From: an uncultured Ruminococcus sp.
GTDB lineage: Bacteria > Bacillota > Clostridia > Lachnospirales > Lachnospiraceae
NCBI GenBank assembly: GCA_900553885.1
Contig: USFD01000056.1
Span: 1-20,223 of the forward strand
DNA: 20,223 bases
Direction of reading: 5' to 3'
Below, one piece after another: positions 6,790 to 15,308 of the stretch. Position numbers and translations under genes: made by a program. Under the pieces are notes generated by a model that was not told the origin of the DNA, made no database searches, and saw only the letters and a list, made by a program, of their open reading frames with translations. Every line of letters starts with the position of its first letter. The stretch's first letter is position 1.

Positions 6790-8289
6790 TCATCTGAGTT
6801 GTCTGACATTTTTGCATTTTTCCACAAATTTCTCTGTAAACTGCCTGCATGAGGGCAGGTACAGATGAGGGAATCCTGCGAAGAGATTTTCTTCTGCATG
6901 GATGCAGTTCCAGCTTCGTTTCCCATCCGGCTTGACAGCCACGCAGCTGCTGCCGTTGTCTGTGCTGTCCCAGTAGTGGAACTCATGTCCCCGGATTTTA
7001 TCTTCCGCCGTCAGCCAGCTGTCTGCTGCCGTACTCTGTCCCGCATCATGATTTCGTCCGATCTCTACATAGCCGAACCGGGTCAGCCGGCCTGCGGGAA
7101 AGGCTTTTCCTCTGATAATCCCTGCCATGGGCCAGTCCCTGCCGTTTTGGTCCTGCAGAATTTCATGCAGATACAGGAACCCGCCGCACTCGGCCAGACA
7201 GGGGATCCCCTTCTCTATGGCCCGGCGGATGGAATCGCGCATCCCGCGGTTATAAGACAGATCCCCGGCATACAGTTCCGGATAGCCGCCGCCAAGAATG
7301 AATCCGTCCGCTTCAGGAAGATGCCGGTCTGAGAGGGGACTGAAAAATACCAGACGGCATCCCAGTTCTTTCAGGAGCTCCAGATTGTCTTTATAGTAAA
7401 AACAGAACGCCCGGTCCCTGGCCACGGCGATACATGGGCCATCCGGATGTTTTCCGCTGCCCGGCTGGTCACAGCTTCCGGATCTGTCCGGCCTTTCCTT
7501 GGCCGCCCCACTTTCTGCAATCTGCAGAATCCGCTCCAGATCCACGGTTTTGGAGGCCATATCTCCTGCTCTGCTGATCTGCTCTTTTATTCCTTCCGTT
7601 TCCTCCGGAGTTACAAGCCCCAGATGTCTGCTTTCAAAAGAGAATGCCTTATCCCGGGGAAGATACCCCAGCACAGGGATCGGATGCCCCATACTTTTCA
7701 GTTCCCTCTCCAGCATCTCTTTCAGCCGGGGATAGATTCCTGCCGAAATCTGATTTAACAGAATTCCCTGTATCCCGCTGTCCCTTCTGTACTCTGCCAT
7801 TCCTTTTATCACCGCGGCAAGACTGAGCGCCGCCCCCCTGCCGGAGACGACAAGGATCACCGGTAGTTTCAGCGTCCGGGCCACATGATAGGAACTGGCT
7901 TTTGCCGAGTCCAGAGACATACCGTCATAATATCCCATAACCCCTTCCGTAATCACAAGATCTGCCCCTTCCCCGTGGCGGGCGTATGTTTTTTCAAGGG
8001 TCGCTTCGTCCGTGAAAAACAGATCCAGATTTTCAGAATCCACCCCCAGCACTTTCCGGTGAAACATAGGGTCAATATAATCCGGGCCGCATTTGCACGC
8101 CTTCACTGCAAGCCCTTTTTTCTGAAAGGCCGCCATAAGGGCGCAGGCAGCCGCTGTTTTTCCGCTGCCGCTGGAAGGAGCGGCCAGGAGAATGCCCGGA
8201 ACGCTTTTCCTGGGGCCGGCAGAAAATCTGTTTCCTGAATCGGTCTCCTTTTCTGTTTCTTTCTGAATCTCTTCTGTCTGTTTCTGCAT
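6790..8289 (-). CDS. cbiA: Cobyrinate a,c-diamide synthase
   Basis: CbiA amidates the a and c side chains of cob(II)yrinate using ATP and glutamine. The N-terminal synthetase domain carries the P-loop APSSGSGKT (Lys44) and the KCGPDYIDPMFH motif. The C-terminal class I-like glutaminase domain has the nucleophile in CLAECGGFLYL (Cys368) and a catalytic-type His in GHEFHYW (His438). I prefer ATG 8289 (499 residues), preceded by AAGGTG at good spacing. An in-frame ATG at 8355 would overlap the cbiET gene. Even so, about 28 charged residues (MQKQTEEIQKETEKET…) precede the fold. The glutaminase Cys and the GGGYPE motif fit CbiA rather than the larger CbiP, which is absent here. Confidence 0.95.
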   Translation of the reverse strand: MQKQTEEIQKETEKETDSGNRFSAGPRKSVPGILLAAPSSGSGKTAAACALMAAFQKKGLAVKACKCGPDYIDPMFHRKVLGVDSENLDLFFTDEATLEKTYARHGEGADLVITEGVMGYYDGMSLDSAKASSYHVARTLKLPVILVVSGRGAALSLAAVIKGMAEYRRDSGIQGILLNQISAGIYPRLKEMLERELKSMGHPIPVLGYLPRDKAFSFESRHLGLVTPEETEGIKEQISRAGDMASKTVDLERILQIAESGAAKERPDRSGSCDQPGSGKHPDGPCIAVARDRAFCFYYKDNLELLKELGCRLVFFSPLSDRHLPEADGFILGGGYPELYAGDLSYNRGMRDSIRRAIEKGIPCLAECGGFLYLHEILQDQNGRDWPMAGIIRGKAFPAGRLTRFGYVEIGRNHDAGQSTAADSWLTAEDKIRGHEFHYWDSTDNGSSCVAVKPDGKRSWNCIHAEENLFAGFPHLYLPSCRQFTEKFVEKCKNVRQLR

Positions 8290-8326
8290 CTGAACACCTT
8301 CTTTTCTCAGCGCCGGTATCTCCGGT

Positions 8327-9646
8327 CTATCTTCTGCCGCAATCCTGATCGGCATCCGTCTCCGGCTCTTCCCCTCCGGCAGAAATGATATATACCGGAT
8401 TCAGCCCGGTCATCATATGATACCCGGCCAGCTCTCTGGACCGGGATACACACAGCTGGGTTATCTCCATATGAGGCAGAAGTCCCTCCTGCGCGGCATC
8501 CATCACTTCTTTTATGGTTTCCATTGAAATGGCGTTGATCACAATACGGACCCGGGGATTTTTCCGGATAACGGCTTTCAGAATTTCCCGCAGTCTGCCG
8601 CCGCTCCCCCCGATAAATACATGGGTGGGCGGTTCCAGATCATCCAGTGCTTCCGGTGCCTGTCCCCCGACAATGCGGATGCCGTCCGCCCGGAACTTTT
8701 TCCGGTTCTGCTCGAGAAGCTCCAGCGCGCGCTCATTCTTTTCCACTGCATATACCCGGATCCGGTCACTGCAGCAGGCGGCTTCCACGGACACAGAACC
8801 GGTTCCCGCCCCGATATCATAGACAACCCCGTCTCCGGTCAGGTTCAGACGGGCAATACTGACCGCCCGCACTTCCTCTTTGGTCATGGGAACCTTTCCC
8901 CGGACAAATTCCTCATCCCGGATATGGGGAGTCGCCCGGTTTTCCGGCCGGGGATTTTCGATCAGCACTGTGCACAGGCCCTCCACATCTTCCCCGCTCA
9001 GTTCTGACGGGTGACCGGACAGGATCTTCTCATCCGGATACGACAGCCGGCTTCCCACTGTCACGGTCACATCATCTATCCCATAATATTTCAGTTTCTG
9101 AAGCATCCTGCTGCCGGCGTCCTTTCCTCCCAGCAGGAGAAATGTTTTCCTGCTGCAGAAAACGGTCCGGATAAAGCCGGCCTCCCGGCCGTGAAGACTC
9201 ACGATTGCAGCGTCCTCCCAGGAAGTACACAGCCGGGCTGCCAGATATGAGACTGAACTGATCCCCGGTATCACTTCCACATCATACAGGTCCGGCGCTT
9301 CCTCCAGACGCCGGGCCAGCTTTTTCGCTCCGCTGTAAAATCCGGTATCTCCGGAAAGAAGCACGCCAACACACCGCCGGTCTCTCTGCTGCCGGATCAG
9401 GGAAAGGATCTCTTCCGTCACATATGCCTCCGCATATTCTCTCTCTCTGGCCGTCCCGGATTCCACCGGTTCTTGCGGATTTCCCGTCTCACGAAGGAGA
9501 TCCAGCATCCGCCGGGCGCCGATCAGATAATCACAGCGTGCAATCGCCTCTCCGGCCTGGCCGGTCAGGGATACTGCCGTTCCCATTCCGATTCCCACAA
9601 GAAAGATTTTCTGTTTTTCTGTCTGCTGATTTCTGTTCTCACACAT
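8327..9646 (-). CDS. cbiET: Fused cobalt-precorrin-7 C5-methyltransferase / cobalt-precorrin-6B C15-methyltransferase (decarboxylating)
   Basis: One 439-residue protein carries both activities. Residues 13-235 are the CbiE tetrapyrrole methylase (LVGIGMG near the start, LLSGDTGFYSGAKKL around 96-110, VIPGISSVSYLAARL around 125-139). Residues 245-430 are the CbiT Rossmann methyltransferase with SAM motif I VYDIGAGTGSVSVEAA (DIGAGTG 277-283). The domain order equals that of CobL of the aerobic pathway and of CbiET fusions in other clostridia. ATG 9646 overlaps the cbiH stop by 8 bp. It is followed after 37 bp by cbiA. The product methylates C5 and C15 and decarboxylates the C12 side chain. Confidence 0.95.
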   Translation of the reverse strand: MCENRNQQTEKQKIFLVGIGMGTAVSLTGQAGEAIARCDYLIGARRMLDLLRETGNPQEPVESGTAREREYAEAYVTEEILSLIRQQRDRRCVGVLLSGDTGFYSGAKKLARRLEEAPDLYDVEVIPGISSVSYLAARLCTSWEDAAIVSLHGREAGFIRTVFCSRKTFLLLGGKDAGSRMLQKLKYYGIDDVTVTVGSRLSYPDEKILSGHPSELSGEDVEGLCTVLIENPRPENRATPHIRDEEFVRGKVPMTKEEVRAVSIARLNLTGDGVVYDIGAGTGSVSVEAACCSDRIRVYAVEKNERALELLEQNRKKFRADGIRIVGGQAPEALDDLEPPTHVFIGGSGGRLREILKAVIRKNPRVRIVINAISMETIKEVMDAAQEGLLPHMEITQLCVSRSRELAGYHMMTGLNPVYIISAGGEEPETDADQDCGRR

Positions 9647-10370
9647 CTTTATATCCTCTGGGCGTAACCATCCGCCCGTTCAGTTCCACTGTCCGGGAGT
9701 TCCCGATAAATACGGTAGAAAACATATCTGTCCCCGTATCTTTGAGCTGGTCCAGAGAAAGAATCCGGACAGACTCCCCCTCCCGTCCGATATTCTTCGC
9801 AATGCCGCACACATTTGCCCCGTCCCTGTATTCCAGAATAATCCGGCAGGCCCGGTTCAGATAATCCGCCCGTTTCTTACTGGATGGATTGTAAAGGCAG
9901 ATCACAAAATCCGCGGCCGCCGCCGCCCGGAGCCGCGTTTCAATGGTCTCCCAGGGAGTCAGCAGATCACTGAGACTGATGACTGCAAAATCATCCATAA
10001 GAGGCGCGCCAAGCAGGGCCGCTCCGGCTGACGCGGCAGTCAGTCCGGGCACAATCTCTATTTCCGTTTGCGGATACTCTTTTCCGATCTCGCAGATCAG
10101 TCCGGCCATGCCGTAGATGCCTGCGTCTCCGCTGCAGACAATCGCCACATCCTGTCCTTTTTCCGCCTCTTCAAAAGCCATCCGGCATCGGTCTGCCTCT
10201 CTGCGCATGGGCGTGCTTAAAAACACCTTTCCCGGAAACAGATCCCGGATCAGGTCAATATATACTGTATAACCGATAATCACCGGACAGTGCTCCAGCA
10301 CTTTTCTGGCCCGGATTGTCATCTGGTCTTCCGCCCCCGGCCCCAGTCCGGTTACATAGATTTTATTCAT
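9639..10370 (-). CDS. cbiH: Cobalt-precorrin-3 C17-methyltransferase
   Basis: CbiH methylates C17 with ring contraction in the anaerobic pathway. The chosen start ATG 10370 (243 residues, MNKIYVTGLGPG…) follows a near-perfect GGAGGAG site; the frame upstream of it is only the antisense/overlap part of cbiF. Motifs are the N-terminal GLGPGAEDQMT, VAIVCSGDAGIYGMAGL around residue 80, EIVPGLTAASAGAALLGAPL around 105-124, and LYNPSSKKR around 158. It overlaps cbiF by 8 bp and cbiET by 8 bp. It is a single-domain protein: some clostridia fuse CbiG to CbiH, but that is not the case here. Confidence 0.94.
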   Translation of the reverse strand: MNKIYVTGLGPGAEDQMTIRARKVLEHCPVIIGYTVYIDLIRDLFPGKVFLSTPMRREADRCRMAFEEAEKGQDVAIVCSGDAGIYGMAGLICEIGKEYPQTEIEIVPGLTAASAGAALLGAPLMDDFAVISLSDLLTPWETIETRLRAAAAADFVICLYNPSSKKRADYLNRACRIILEYRDGANVCGIAKNIGREGESVRILSLDQLKDTGTDMFSTVFIGNSRTVELNGRMVTPRGYKDV

Positions 10371-11169
10371 TGGCTCCTCCTTCTTCCGTCTGCGCTTCCG
10401 CCTCTTTCCCCGGAGATTCTGTGCCCTGACGGAATTCTGTAGTAAAAGAAGGATCATAGAGCTTCGACCGCTCATATTCTCCCTCCAGCACTTCTCCCAC
10501 AACAATCAGCGCTGTCTTCCGGACGCCTTCCGCCCGGGCCGTCTCTGCCAGAGTTTCCACCGTACATCTGAGTACTTTCTCCTCCGGCCAGGTGGCTTTG
10601 TACACAACCGCCGCAGGAGTCTCCGGGGGATATCCGCCTCTGATCAGTTCTCTGGAAAGCTCCGGAAGCATTCCGGCGCTTAAAAAGATCACCATAGTCG
10701 CCCGGTGGGCCGCGAAACTTCGGATGGACTCCCTCTCAGGCACCGGCGTTCTTCCTGCCATACGGGTAATCACCACCGACTGGGATACGCCGGGAAGGGT
10801 ATACTCTGCTCCAAGAGCTGCGGCAGCTCCGCAGAATGAGCTGACTCCCGGACATACTTCATAGGCAATGCCTTTTTCATCCAGACAGTCCATCTGTTCC
10901 TTTATGGCTCCGTACAGACAGGGATCGCCTGTGTGGAGACGGACGACACGCAGTCCCTGCATCTCGCCTTTCTCCATTACATCCATCACTTCTTCCAGCG
11001 TCATTCCGGCGCTGTTGTAAACTTTACAGGACTCCCGGCACAAAGAGAGCAGGTCCGGATTCACAAGAGAACCTGCATAAACCACAATATCCGCCTCCTG
11101 AAGAAGCCTCTGTCCCCGCAGAGTAATCAGATCCGCCGCTCCCGGACCTGCTCCGACAAATGTAATCAT
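10363..11169 (-). CDS. cbiF: Cobalt-precorrin-4 C11-methyltransferase
   Basis: CbiF transfers a methyl group from SAM to C11 of cobalt-precorrin-4. The 268-residue protein has the tetrapyrrole methylase signature sequence at its N-terminus (FVGAGPGAADLITLRGQRLL) and the CbiF-specific VVYAGSLVNPDLL. VVRLHTGDPCLYGAIKEQMD and VCPGVSSFCGAAAALGAEYTLPG follow in the expected order. The C-terminal ~20 residues are Glu/Pro/Gly-rich and probably disordered. ATG 11169 overlaps the cbiL stop by 4 bp, and the stop overlaps cbiH by 8 bp. The next enzyme, CbiG (cobalt-precorrin-5A hydrolase), is often adjacent in other genomes and is missing at this position. Confidence 0.95.
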   Translation of the reverse strand: MITFVGAGPGAADLITLRGQRLLQEADIVVYAGSLVNPDLLSLCRESCKVYNSAGMTLEEVMDVMEKGEMQGLRVVRLHTGDPCLYGAIKEQMDCLDEKGIAYEVCPGVSSFCGAAAALGAEYTLPGVSQSVVITRMAGRTPVPERESIRSFAAHRATMVIFLSAGMLPELSRELIRGGYPPETPAAVVYKATWPEEKVLRCTVETLAETARAEGVRKTALIVVGEVLEGEYERSKLYDPSFTTEFRQGTESPGKEAEAQTEEGGANE

Positions 11170-11948
11170 GGCCTGTTCCTCCTTTTCCTGTCCCTGCTCT
11201 TCTCCGACCGTTCCTTCACGACAAGAAGGGAATAATAGCCGGCCTGATCCGGTATCTCTTCCCTGCTCCGGAAAACGCGTTCCCCCTCCATGCCGCAGTT
11301 TTCCACCATCTTTGCCTCCAGATCCCTTTCCCGGAGAAGGGCTTTCACCTGCCCCATCTTCCTGCCTGCTTTCATCAGCACCTTCGTTCCCGGCAATTTC
11401 AGCCCCTCTTCAATATCATAGGACGCCGGAAGAATATGAAGTTCTTCCCGGTTTTCCGCAAGAGAACAATCCAGCCGGGCTGCGGCCGCGCAGAAAGATG
11501 TAACTCCCGGAACAAGAGCCGTTTCATACCCCATCCGTTTCAGACGTTTGTGCACATACATACAGGTAGAATAAACAGAAGGATCTCCCAGGGTAAGAAA
11601 TACCACATCCCGATTCTGATCCAGCAGTTCCGCCACCTGACGGACATCCATGTCGTGCACCGCTTTCAGCCGCTCTTTCTCTTTAATCATAGGCATGGGA
11701 AGAAACAGCACCTCTTTGTCCTCCGTCTCCGGGCACGCCTTCCGGGCTGTCTGGTATGCCACGCAGCCCTGCAGATACCTGCTGTATATGCCTTTCTCCG
11801 GGCAGGTGTCCCGGACCGGTTCCTCTAATTCCGGATCCGATACAGGTATCGCGATCACACTGCTCTCCCGGATTACGCGAAGGGCTTTGCATGTAATCAG
11901 TTCCGGATCCCCCGGGCCTACCCCCGCCCCTGTAAATTTTCCACTCAT
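11166..11948 (-). CDS. cbiL: Cobalt-precorrin-2 C20-methyltransferase
   Basis: CbiL adds the C20 methyl group, the first methylation after cobalt insertion. The 260-residue protein starts with the class motif GAGVGPGDPELITCKALRVI. It carries VVFLTLGDPSVYSTCMYVHKRL around residues 114-135 and ALVPGVTSFCAAAARLDCSL around 141-160. The C-terminus is very basic. ATG 11948 overlaps the cbiD stop by 4 bp (ATGA) and its own stop overlaps cbiF by 4 bp. The length is slightly above that of Salmonella CbiL (about 237). Confidence 0.95.
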   Translation of the reverse strand: MSGKFTGAGVGPGDPELITCKALRVIRESSVIAIPVSDPELEEPVRDTCPEKGIYSRYLQGCVAYQTARKACPETEDKEVLFLPMPMIKEKERLKAVHDMDVRQVAELLDQNRDVVFLTLGDPSVYSTCMYVHKRLKRMGYETALVPGVTSFCAAAARLDCSLAENREELHILPASYDIEEGLKLPGTKVLMKAGRKMGQVKALLRERDLEAKMVENCGMEGERVFRSREEIPDQAGYYSLLVVKERSEKSRDRKRRNRP

Positions 11949-13102
11949 ATCTGTGTCTCTCCTTCTGTAATCTTCCGAAGCATCTGCCTGGCTCCTGAGG
12001 TCTCTGCCCGGATCTGGTCTTCTGCAGAGAACATAACCGCCTCAACCGCCAGTTCTCCTCCTGCCCGCTGCCGGAGATAAAATTCCATCCGCTCCATAAC
12101 AGTCCGGAGGACCGGCTGCAGAAGCCCTTCCTCCCGGAGAACAGCCGCAGCCTCGGAAGTATTGATGCAGTTCATAATCCGTTCCACCGTCTTCTGTCCC
12201 GCGCCTGCCAGCGCCGCGTGGGAAGCAAACACTTCCATCCGGCAGTCGGCCTGTCTGGAATGGGTATTCATTACGCCGGCCGCCAGCTTGATAAATTTTC
12301 CAATATGCCCCACAAGAAGGATTCCCTTCATGCCCAGAATCTTTCCAAAGTCAATGGCCTCTCCCACATAATTGCTGCACTTTACACACAGCCGGGGATC
12401 TGCTGAAAGTTCCTTTTGCAGGAAATCGCTGCCGTAGTTTCCCGGCGTTACAAAGCACCTGAGACAGCCGCTCTCCCGGATCATTTTCATTTCCAGATAA
12501 AGGGTATCCGTCAGAGCTTTTTCACTCATGGGCTCCACAATCCCTGTCGTTCCCAGAATGGACAGACCGCCTTCAATCCCCAGCCGGGGATTAAAGGTCT
12601 TCTTTGCAGTTTCTTCCCCTCCGGGTACAGATACTGTTACTTTTATGCTTCCCCTGTACCCGTATTTCTCACACATCTCAAGAACCCCGTCCCGGATCAT
12701 CCGGCGGGGCACTCTGTTAATAGCTGCCTGTCCCACTTCCTGTTCCAGTCCGGGTCTGGTCACCCGTCCCACCCCCAGTCCGCCTTCTATAAGAACCCGG
12801 GGACCGGACAAAGACGGTTCTGCCGCTTTCTCCGCCCGTACAAAAACAAGCAGGCCGTCCGTCACATCCGGATCGTCTCCGCTGTATTTGCGGACCGCGC
12901 ATTCTGCGTACGTATCGTTCCGGGTAATCTTCTCAAGATCCAGATACAGCTCGATTCCTTTCGGCGTCATCAGCCGGACCTGCCGGATCTCCTCCTGTCC
13001 GAGAAGCATCCGGGCCGCCGCTTTTGCCGCTCCGGCTGCACAGCTCCCGGAAGTATATCCCAGCCGGAGGCCGGAACGGGTTGTCCCGATATTCCGATTC
13101 AT
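11945..13102 (-). CDS. cbiD: Cobalt-precorrin-5B C1-methyltransferase
   Basis: CbiD methylates C1 in the anaerobic pathway and marks this route as oxygen-independent. The 385-residue protein begins with the family hallmark LRLGYTSGSCAAGAAKAAAR. It contains RVLIEGGLGVGRVTRPGL, VSVPGGEETAKKTFNPRLGI, the ILGTTGIVEPMSEKA motif, and ILLVGHIGKFIKLAAGVMNTHS near residue 260-281. ATG 13102 overlaps the stop of the peroxiredoxin gene by 4 bp, and its stop overlaps cbiL by 4 bp. Family and role are clear. Confidence 0.96.
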   Translation of the reverse strand: MNRNIGTTRSGLRLGYTSGSCAAGAAKAAARMLLGQEEIRQVRLMTPKGIELYLDLEKITRNDTYAECAVRKYSGDDPDVTDGLLVFVRAEKAAEPSLSGPRVLIEGGLGVGRVTRPGLEQEVGQAAINRVPRRMIRDGVLEMCEKYGYRGSIKVTVSVPGGEETAKKTFNPRLGIEGGLSILGTTGIVEPMSEKALTDTLYLEMKMIRESGCLRCFVTPGNYGSDFLQKELSADPRLCVKCSNYVGEAIDFGKILGMKGILLVGHIGKFIKLAAGVMNTHSRQADCRMEVFASHAALAGAGQKTVERIMNCINTSEAAAVLREEGLLQPVLRTVMERMEFYLRQRAGGELAVEAVMFSAEDQIRAETSGARQMLRKITEGETQI

Positions 13103-13581
13103 CTTTCCTGTGACTGCTCCTCTTCTGTTTCAAGCTCTCCCAGCATCTGAGCCGGGTTGTCCGCTGCCTTCACTTTGCCGAATGCACGGATGATTACACC
13201 GTTTTCGTCGATCAGATATGTGGTGCGGACTACGCCCATTGTCTTTCTGCCGTACATGTTCTTCTCTTTCCACACGTCATAGGCCTGAATACAGGACAGT
13301 TCCGGATCGGAAAGCAGGGTAAAGGGCAGGCCGTATTTTTCTTCAAATTTTTTGTGGGACGCCACGCTGTCCTTGCTCACTCCGATTACAACCGCGCCCT
13401 TTTCGGTAAACTGAGGATAAAGCTCCCCGAACCCGCAGGCCTGCTTTGTGCATCCCGGTGTGTTATCTTTCGGATAGAAATACAGAATCACTTTCTTTCC
13501 TTTATACTCCTCCAGTGTGTGTATGTCGCCATTCTGATCCGGCAGTTCAAACGCCGGCGCTTTTGTTCCGATTTCCAGCAT
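13099..13581 (-). CDS. bcp: Thioredoxin-dependent thiol peroxidase (BCP/PrxQ-type peroxiredoxin)
   Basis: This is a 160-residue peroxiredoxin that reduces hydrogen peroxide and organic peroxides with thioredoxin-type donors. The peroxidatic Cys44 and the BCP/PrxQ-type resolving Cys49 are in DNTPGCTKQACGF. FTLLSDPELSCIQAYDVW and GVVRTTYLIDENG are typical of the family. The start ATG 13581 is set by a strong GGAGGAG site; the open frame upstream (to 13686) overlaps the cbiK end and is not needed. It lies inside the cobalamin array, 82 bp after cbiK, with its stop overlapping the cbiD start by 4 bp. That placement suggests co-expression with corrin synthesis, perhaps to protect oxygen-labile intermediates or cobalt(I/II) chemistry; this is inference. 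Confidence 0.93.
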   Translation of the reverse strand: MLEIGTKAPAFELPDQNGDIHTLEEYKGKKVILYFYPKDNTPGCTKQACGFGELYPQFTEKGAVVIGVSKDSVASHKKFEEKYGLPFTLLSDPELSCIQAYDVWKEKNMYGRKTMGVVRTTYLIDENGVIIRAFGKVKAADNPAQMLGELETEEEQSQER

Positions 13582-13611
13582 AATGTTCTCCTCCTTCTTT
13601 TCACCGTCAGA

Positions 13612-13629
13612 CGGACCTCTTAAAGTCCG
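13612..13629 (-). other. Small inverted repeat in the cbiK-bcp gap
   Basis: CGGAC (13612-13616) and GTCCG (13625-13629) form a 5-bp stem with an 8-base loop in the 82-bp spacer before the bcp ribosome binding site. There is no T-run, so it is not an intrinsic terminator. It could be an mRNA stability or processing hairpin, or chance. Confidence 0.25.
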
Positions 13630-13663
13630 CGCTGTCCTTCTTTTGCCATCCCGGATTTTGTAT

Positions 13664-14437
13664 TCATCCTTCCGCTGCTTCCACAATATGCTCCAGAAAA
13701 ATCTTCCGGATTCCCTCCAGTTCTCCCAGCCCTTTCAGAATCACCCGTACTTCATACCCCGCTTCTTCCAGCTGGCTCTTCCAGGAATCTTCCTCTCCTG
13801 CCATATCATTTTTTGCATGGTCACCGGCCACAAGAAGAAACGGCATAAGCACCGCCTTTTTCTTTCCGGAAATCTCCAGTCTGGATATAACGTTCTTCAG
13901 CTCCGGAAAACTCTCCACTGTCCCTACCAGAACCTGGGTATATCCCAGAGCGTGAAAGGTGTACTCCAAAGTAGGGTACGCGGAATTGGCGTGATGGTCA
14001 GTGCCGTGTCCCATCAGCACAAGCATTTCATCCGGTTCCAGCTCTGTCTCCGCCATCACCGCATGAACGGACTTTTTATAATCATCCACACTGCTCAGGA
14101 GAGGTTTCCCCGCGCGGATCTGACGGAACTGTCCCATATGGGCCATCAGACTTTCCGTCATAACATCGTTTTCTATTCCGTTAATAATATGAGTGGGCTG
14201 GACGATTACTTCCTCCACCCCGTCTGCCGCCATCCGTTTCAGCGCCTCTCCCACTGTATCAACAGTAAGGCCGGCTGTCCGCTTCAGCTTGCGGATAATA
14301 ACCGAACTGGTAAACGCACGGTATACACCGGCCTGGGGGAACTTCTCCGCCGCTTCCCGTTCAATCACCGCGATCGTCTTTTCCAGCGTATCCAGATAGC
14401 TTGTGCCGAAGCTTACAATCAGAATCCCTTTTTTCAT
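13664..14437 (-). CDS. cbiK: Sirohydrochlorin cobaltochelatase (CbiK type)
   Basis: CbiK inserts cobalt into sirohydrochlorin, the first committed step of the anaerobic route. The 257-residue length, the N-terminus KKGILIVSFGTSY and the LMGHGTDHHANSAYP motif fit CbiK rather than the short CbiX. The metal/catalytic residues sit at His144, Glu175 (VGTVESFPEL) and His207 (LLVAGDHAKNDMAGEEDSW), as expected from Salmonella CbiK. No signal peptide is seen, so it should be cytoplasmic. ATG 14437 has GAAGGAG ten bases upstream. It begins 31 bp after the cobalt importer ATPase, so metal import and insertion are co-expressed. Confidence 0.95.
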   Translation of the reverse strand: MKKGILIVSFGTSYLDTLEKTIAVIEREAAEKFPQAGVYRAFTSSVIIRKLKRTAGLTVDTVGEALKRMAADGVEEVIVQPTHIINGIENDVMTESLMAHMGQFRQIRAGKPLLSSVDDYKKSVHAVMAETELEPDEMLVLMGHGTDHHANSAYPTLEYTFHALGYTQVLVGTVESFPELKNVISRLEISGKKKAVLMPFLLVAGDHAKNDMAGEEDSWKSQLEEAGYEVRVILKGLGELEGIRKIFLEHIVEAAEG

Positions 14438-14468
14438 CCCGCTAATACTCCTTCTCTGTCTGAAATTT

Positions 14469-15308
14469 TTATAACAGCATTTCTGTCAGTTCATCCATAC
14501 TTCCGGGGACCCGGCCACCGGACAGCACTCCCTTTTCTTTCAGTTTCTCATAGATCCGCAGCACGGCCGGGCGCTCCAGGCCTGCCTGTCTCAGGGCCGC
14601 CTCATCTTCACATACTTCCCGGGGCGTTCCCTGCCGGATCACCCTGCCCCTGTCCATCAGCACAATCTCATCCGCCCAGGACCAGGCATAATCAATATCG
14701 TGAAGAGACATAAGAACCGTAATGCCCTGCTCCGTAAGTCTCCGGATCAGTTCATGCACCTTTTTCGTATGAACTGCATCCAGGGCCGAAGCCGGTTCAT
14801 CCAGAATCATCACCTGCGGATGCATGACCAGTATGTCAGCAATAGCCACCTGCTTTTTCTGTCCCCCGCTTAACGCATGGGCCGGACGGTCTTTAAAAGG
14901 CGTAATATCCAGCTCCCGGATCACCTGTTCCACTTCCTTCCGGGCGGTCTCTTCCTCCGTACCCAGATTCAGAATCCCGAAAGAAATCTCCTGAAAAACA
15001 CTGGCGGAAAACAGCTGGTTGTCCGGTTCCTGGAATACAATTCCCACCTTTTTTCTCACTTCCAGCAGACCTTTCCGCGTATAGGAGACAGGTTTTCCAT
15101 CAATGAGCACCCGTCCCTTATCCGGCCGGAGGATCCCGTTCAGGCATAGAAAAAATGTGGATTTCCCGGAACCATTTCCGCCCATAAAAGCCACTTTCTT
15201 TCCCCGTCCGATCCGGACGCTCAGGCCGTCCAGTGCCTTTCTGTCATTTTCTTCATAAGAATAGGACAGATTTTCAGCCTCGATCACCCAGTCTTCTGTA
15301 TGGTTCAT
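14469..15308 (-). CDS. cbiO: Cobalt ECF transporter ATPase
   Basis: CbiO is the energy-coupling ATPase of the CbiMNQO cobalt importer. The 279-residue protein has Walker A GGNGSGKST (43-51), Q-loop Gln93 (GIVFQEPDNQLF, characteristic of ECF ATPases), signature LSGGQKKQ (146-153), Walker B VMILDEP (166-172) and the switch His in SLHDIDYAW. The ATG overlaps the cbiQ stop by 4 bp. The C-terminal ~70 residues follow the usual CbiO tail. It is followed after 31 bp by cbiK. Confidence 0.95.
   Translation of the reverse strand: MNHTEDWVIEAENLSYSYEENDRKALDGLSVRIGRGKKVAFMGGNGSGKSTFFLCLNGILRPDKGRVLIDGKPVSYTRKGLLEVRKKVGIVFQEPDNQLFSASVFQEISFGILNLGTEEETARKEVEQVIRELDITPFKDRPAHALSGGQKKQVAIADILVMHPQVMILDEPASALDAVHTKKVHELIRRLTEQGITVLMSLHDIDYAWSWADEIVLMDRGRVIRQGTPREVCEDEAALRQAGLERPAVLRIYEKLKEKGVLSGGRVPGSMDELTEMLL

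Noticed and set aside
6761..6850. Longer cobT start at 6850
   Set aside because: It would overlap the cbiA end and lacks a ribosome binding site, whereas ATG 6760 has GGGAG at the right distance and gives the normal length with the catalytic Glu at 316.
9639..10370. Possible CbiG-CbiH fusion
   Set aside because: The protein is only 243 residues from its strong ribosome binding site and contains a single methylase domain; no CbiG motifs are seen in it or in neighbouring frames.
12528..13193. Plus-strand frame of 221 codons opposite cbiD
   Set aside because: Pro/Ser/Arg-rich translation without motifs, fully antisense to cbiD; a codon-bias shadow.
13583..14713. Long plus-strand open frame (376 codons) antisense to bcp, cbiK and cbiO
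   Set aside because: It lies opposite confidently identified genes and has composition typical of a shadow frame (His/Pro/Arg/Ser-rich), no ribosome binding site and no recognisable domain. Many similar plus-strand frames oppose the cbi genes for the same reason.
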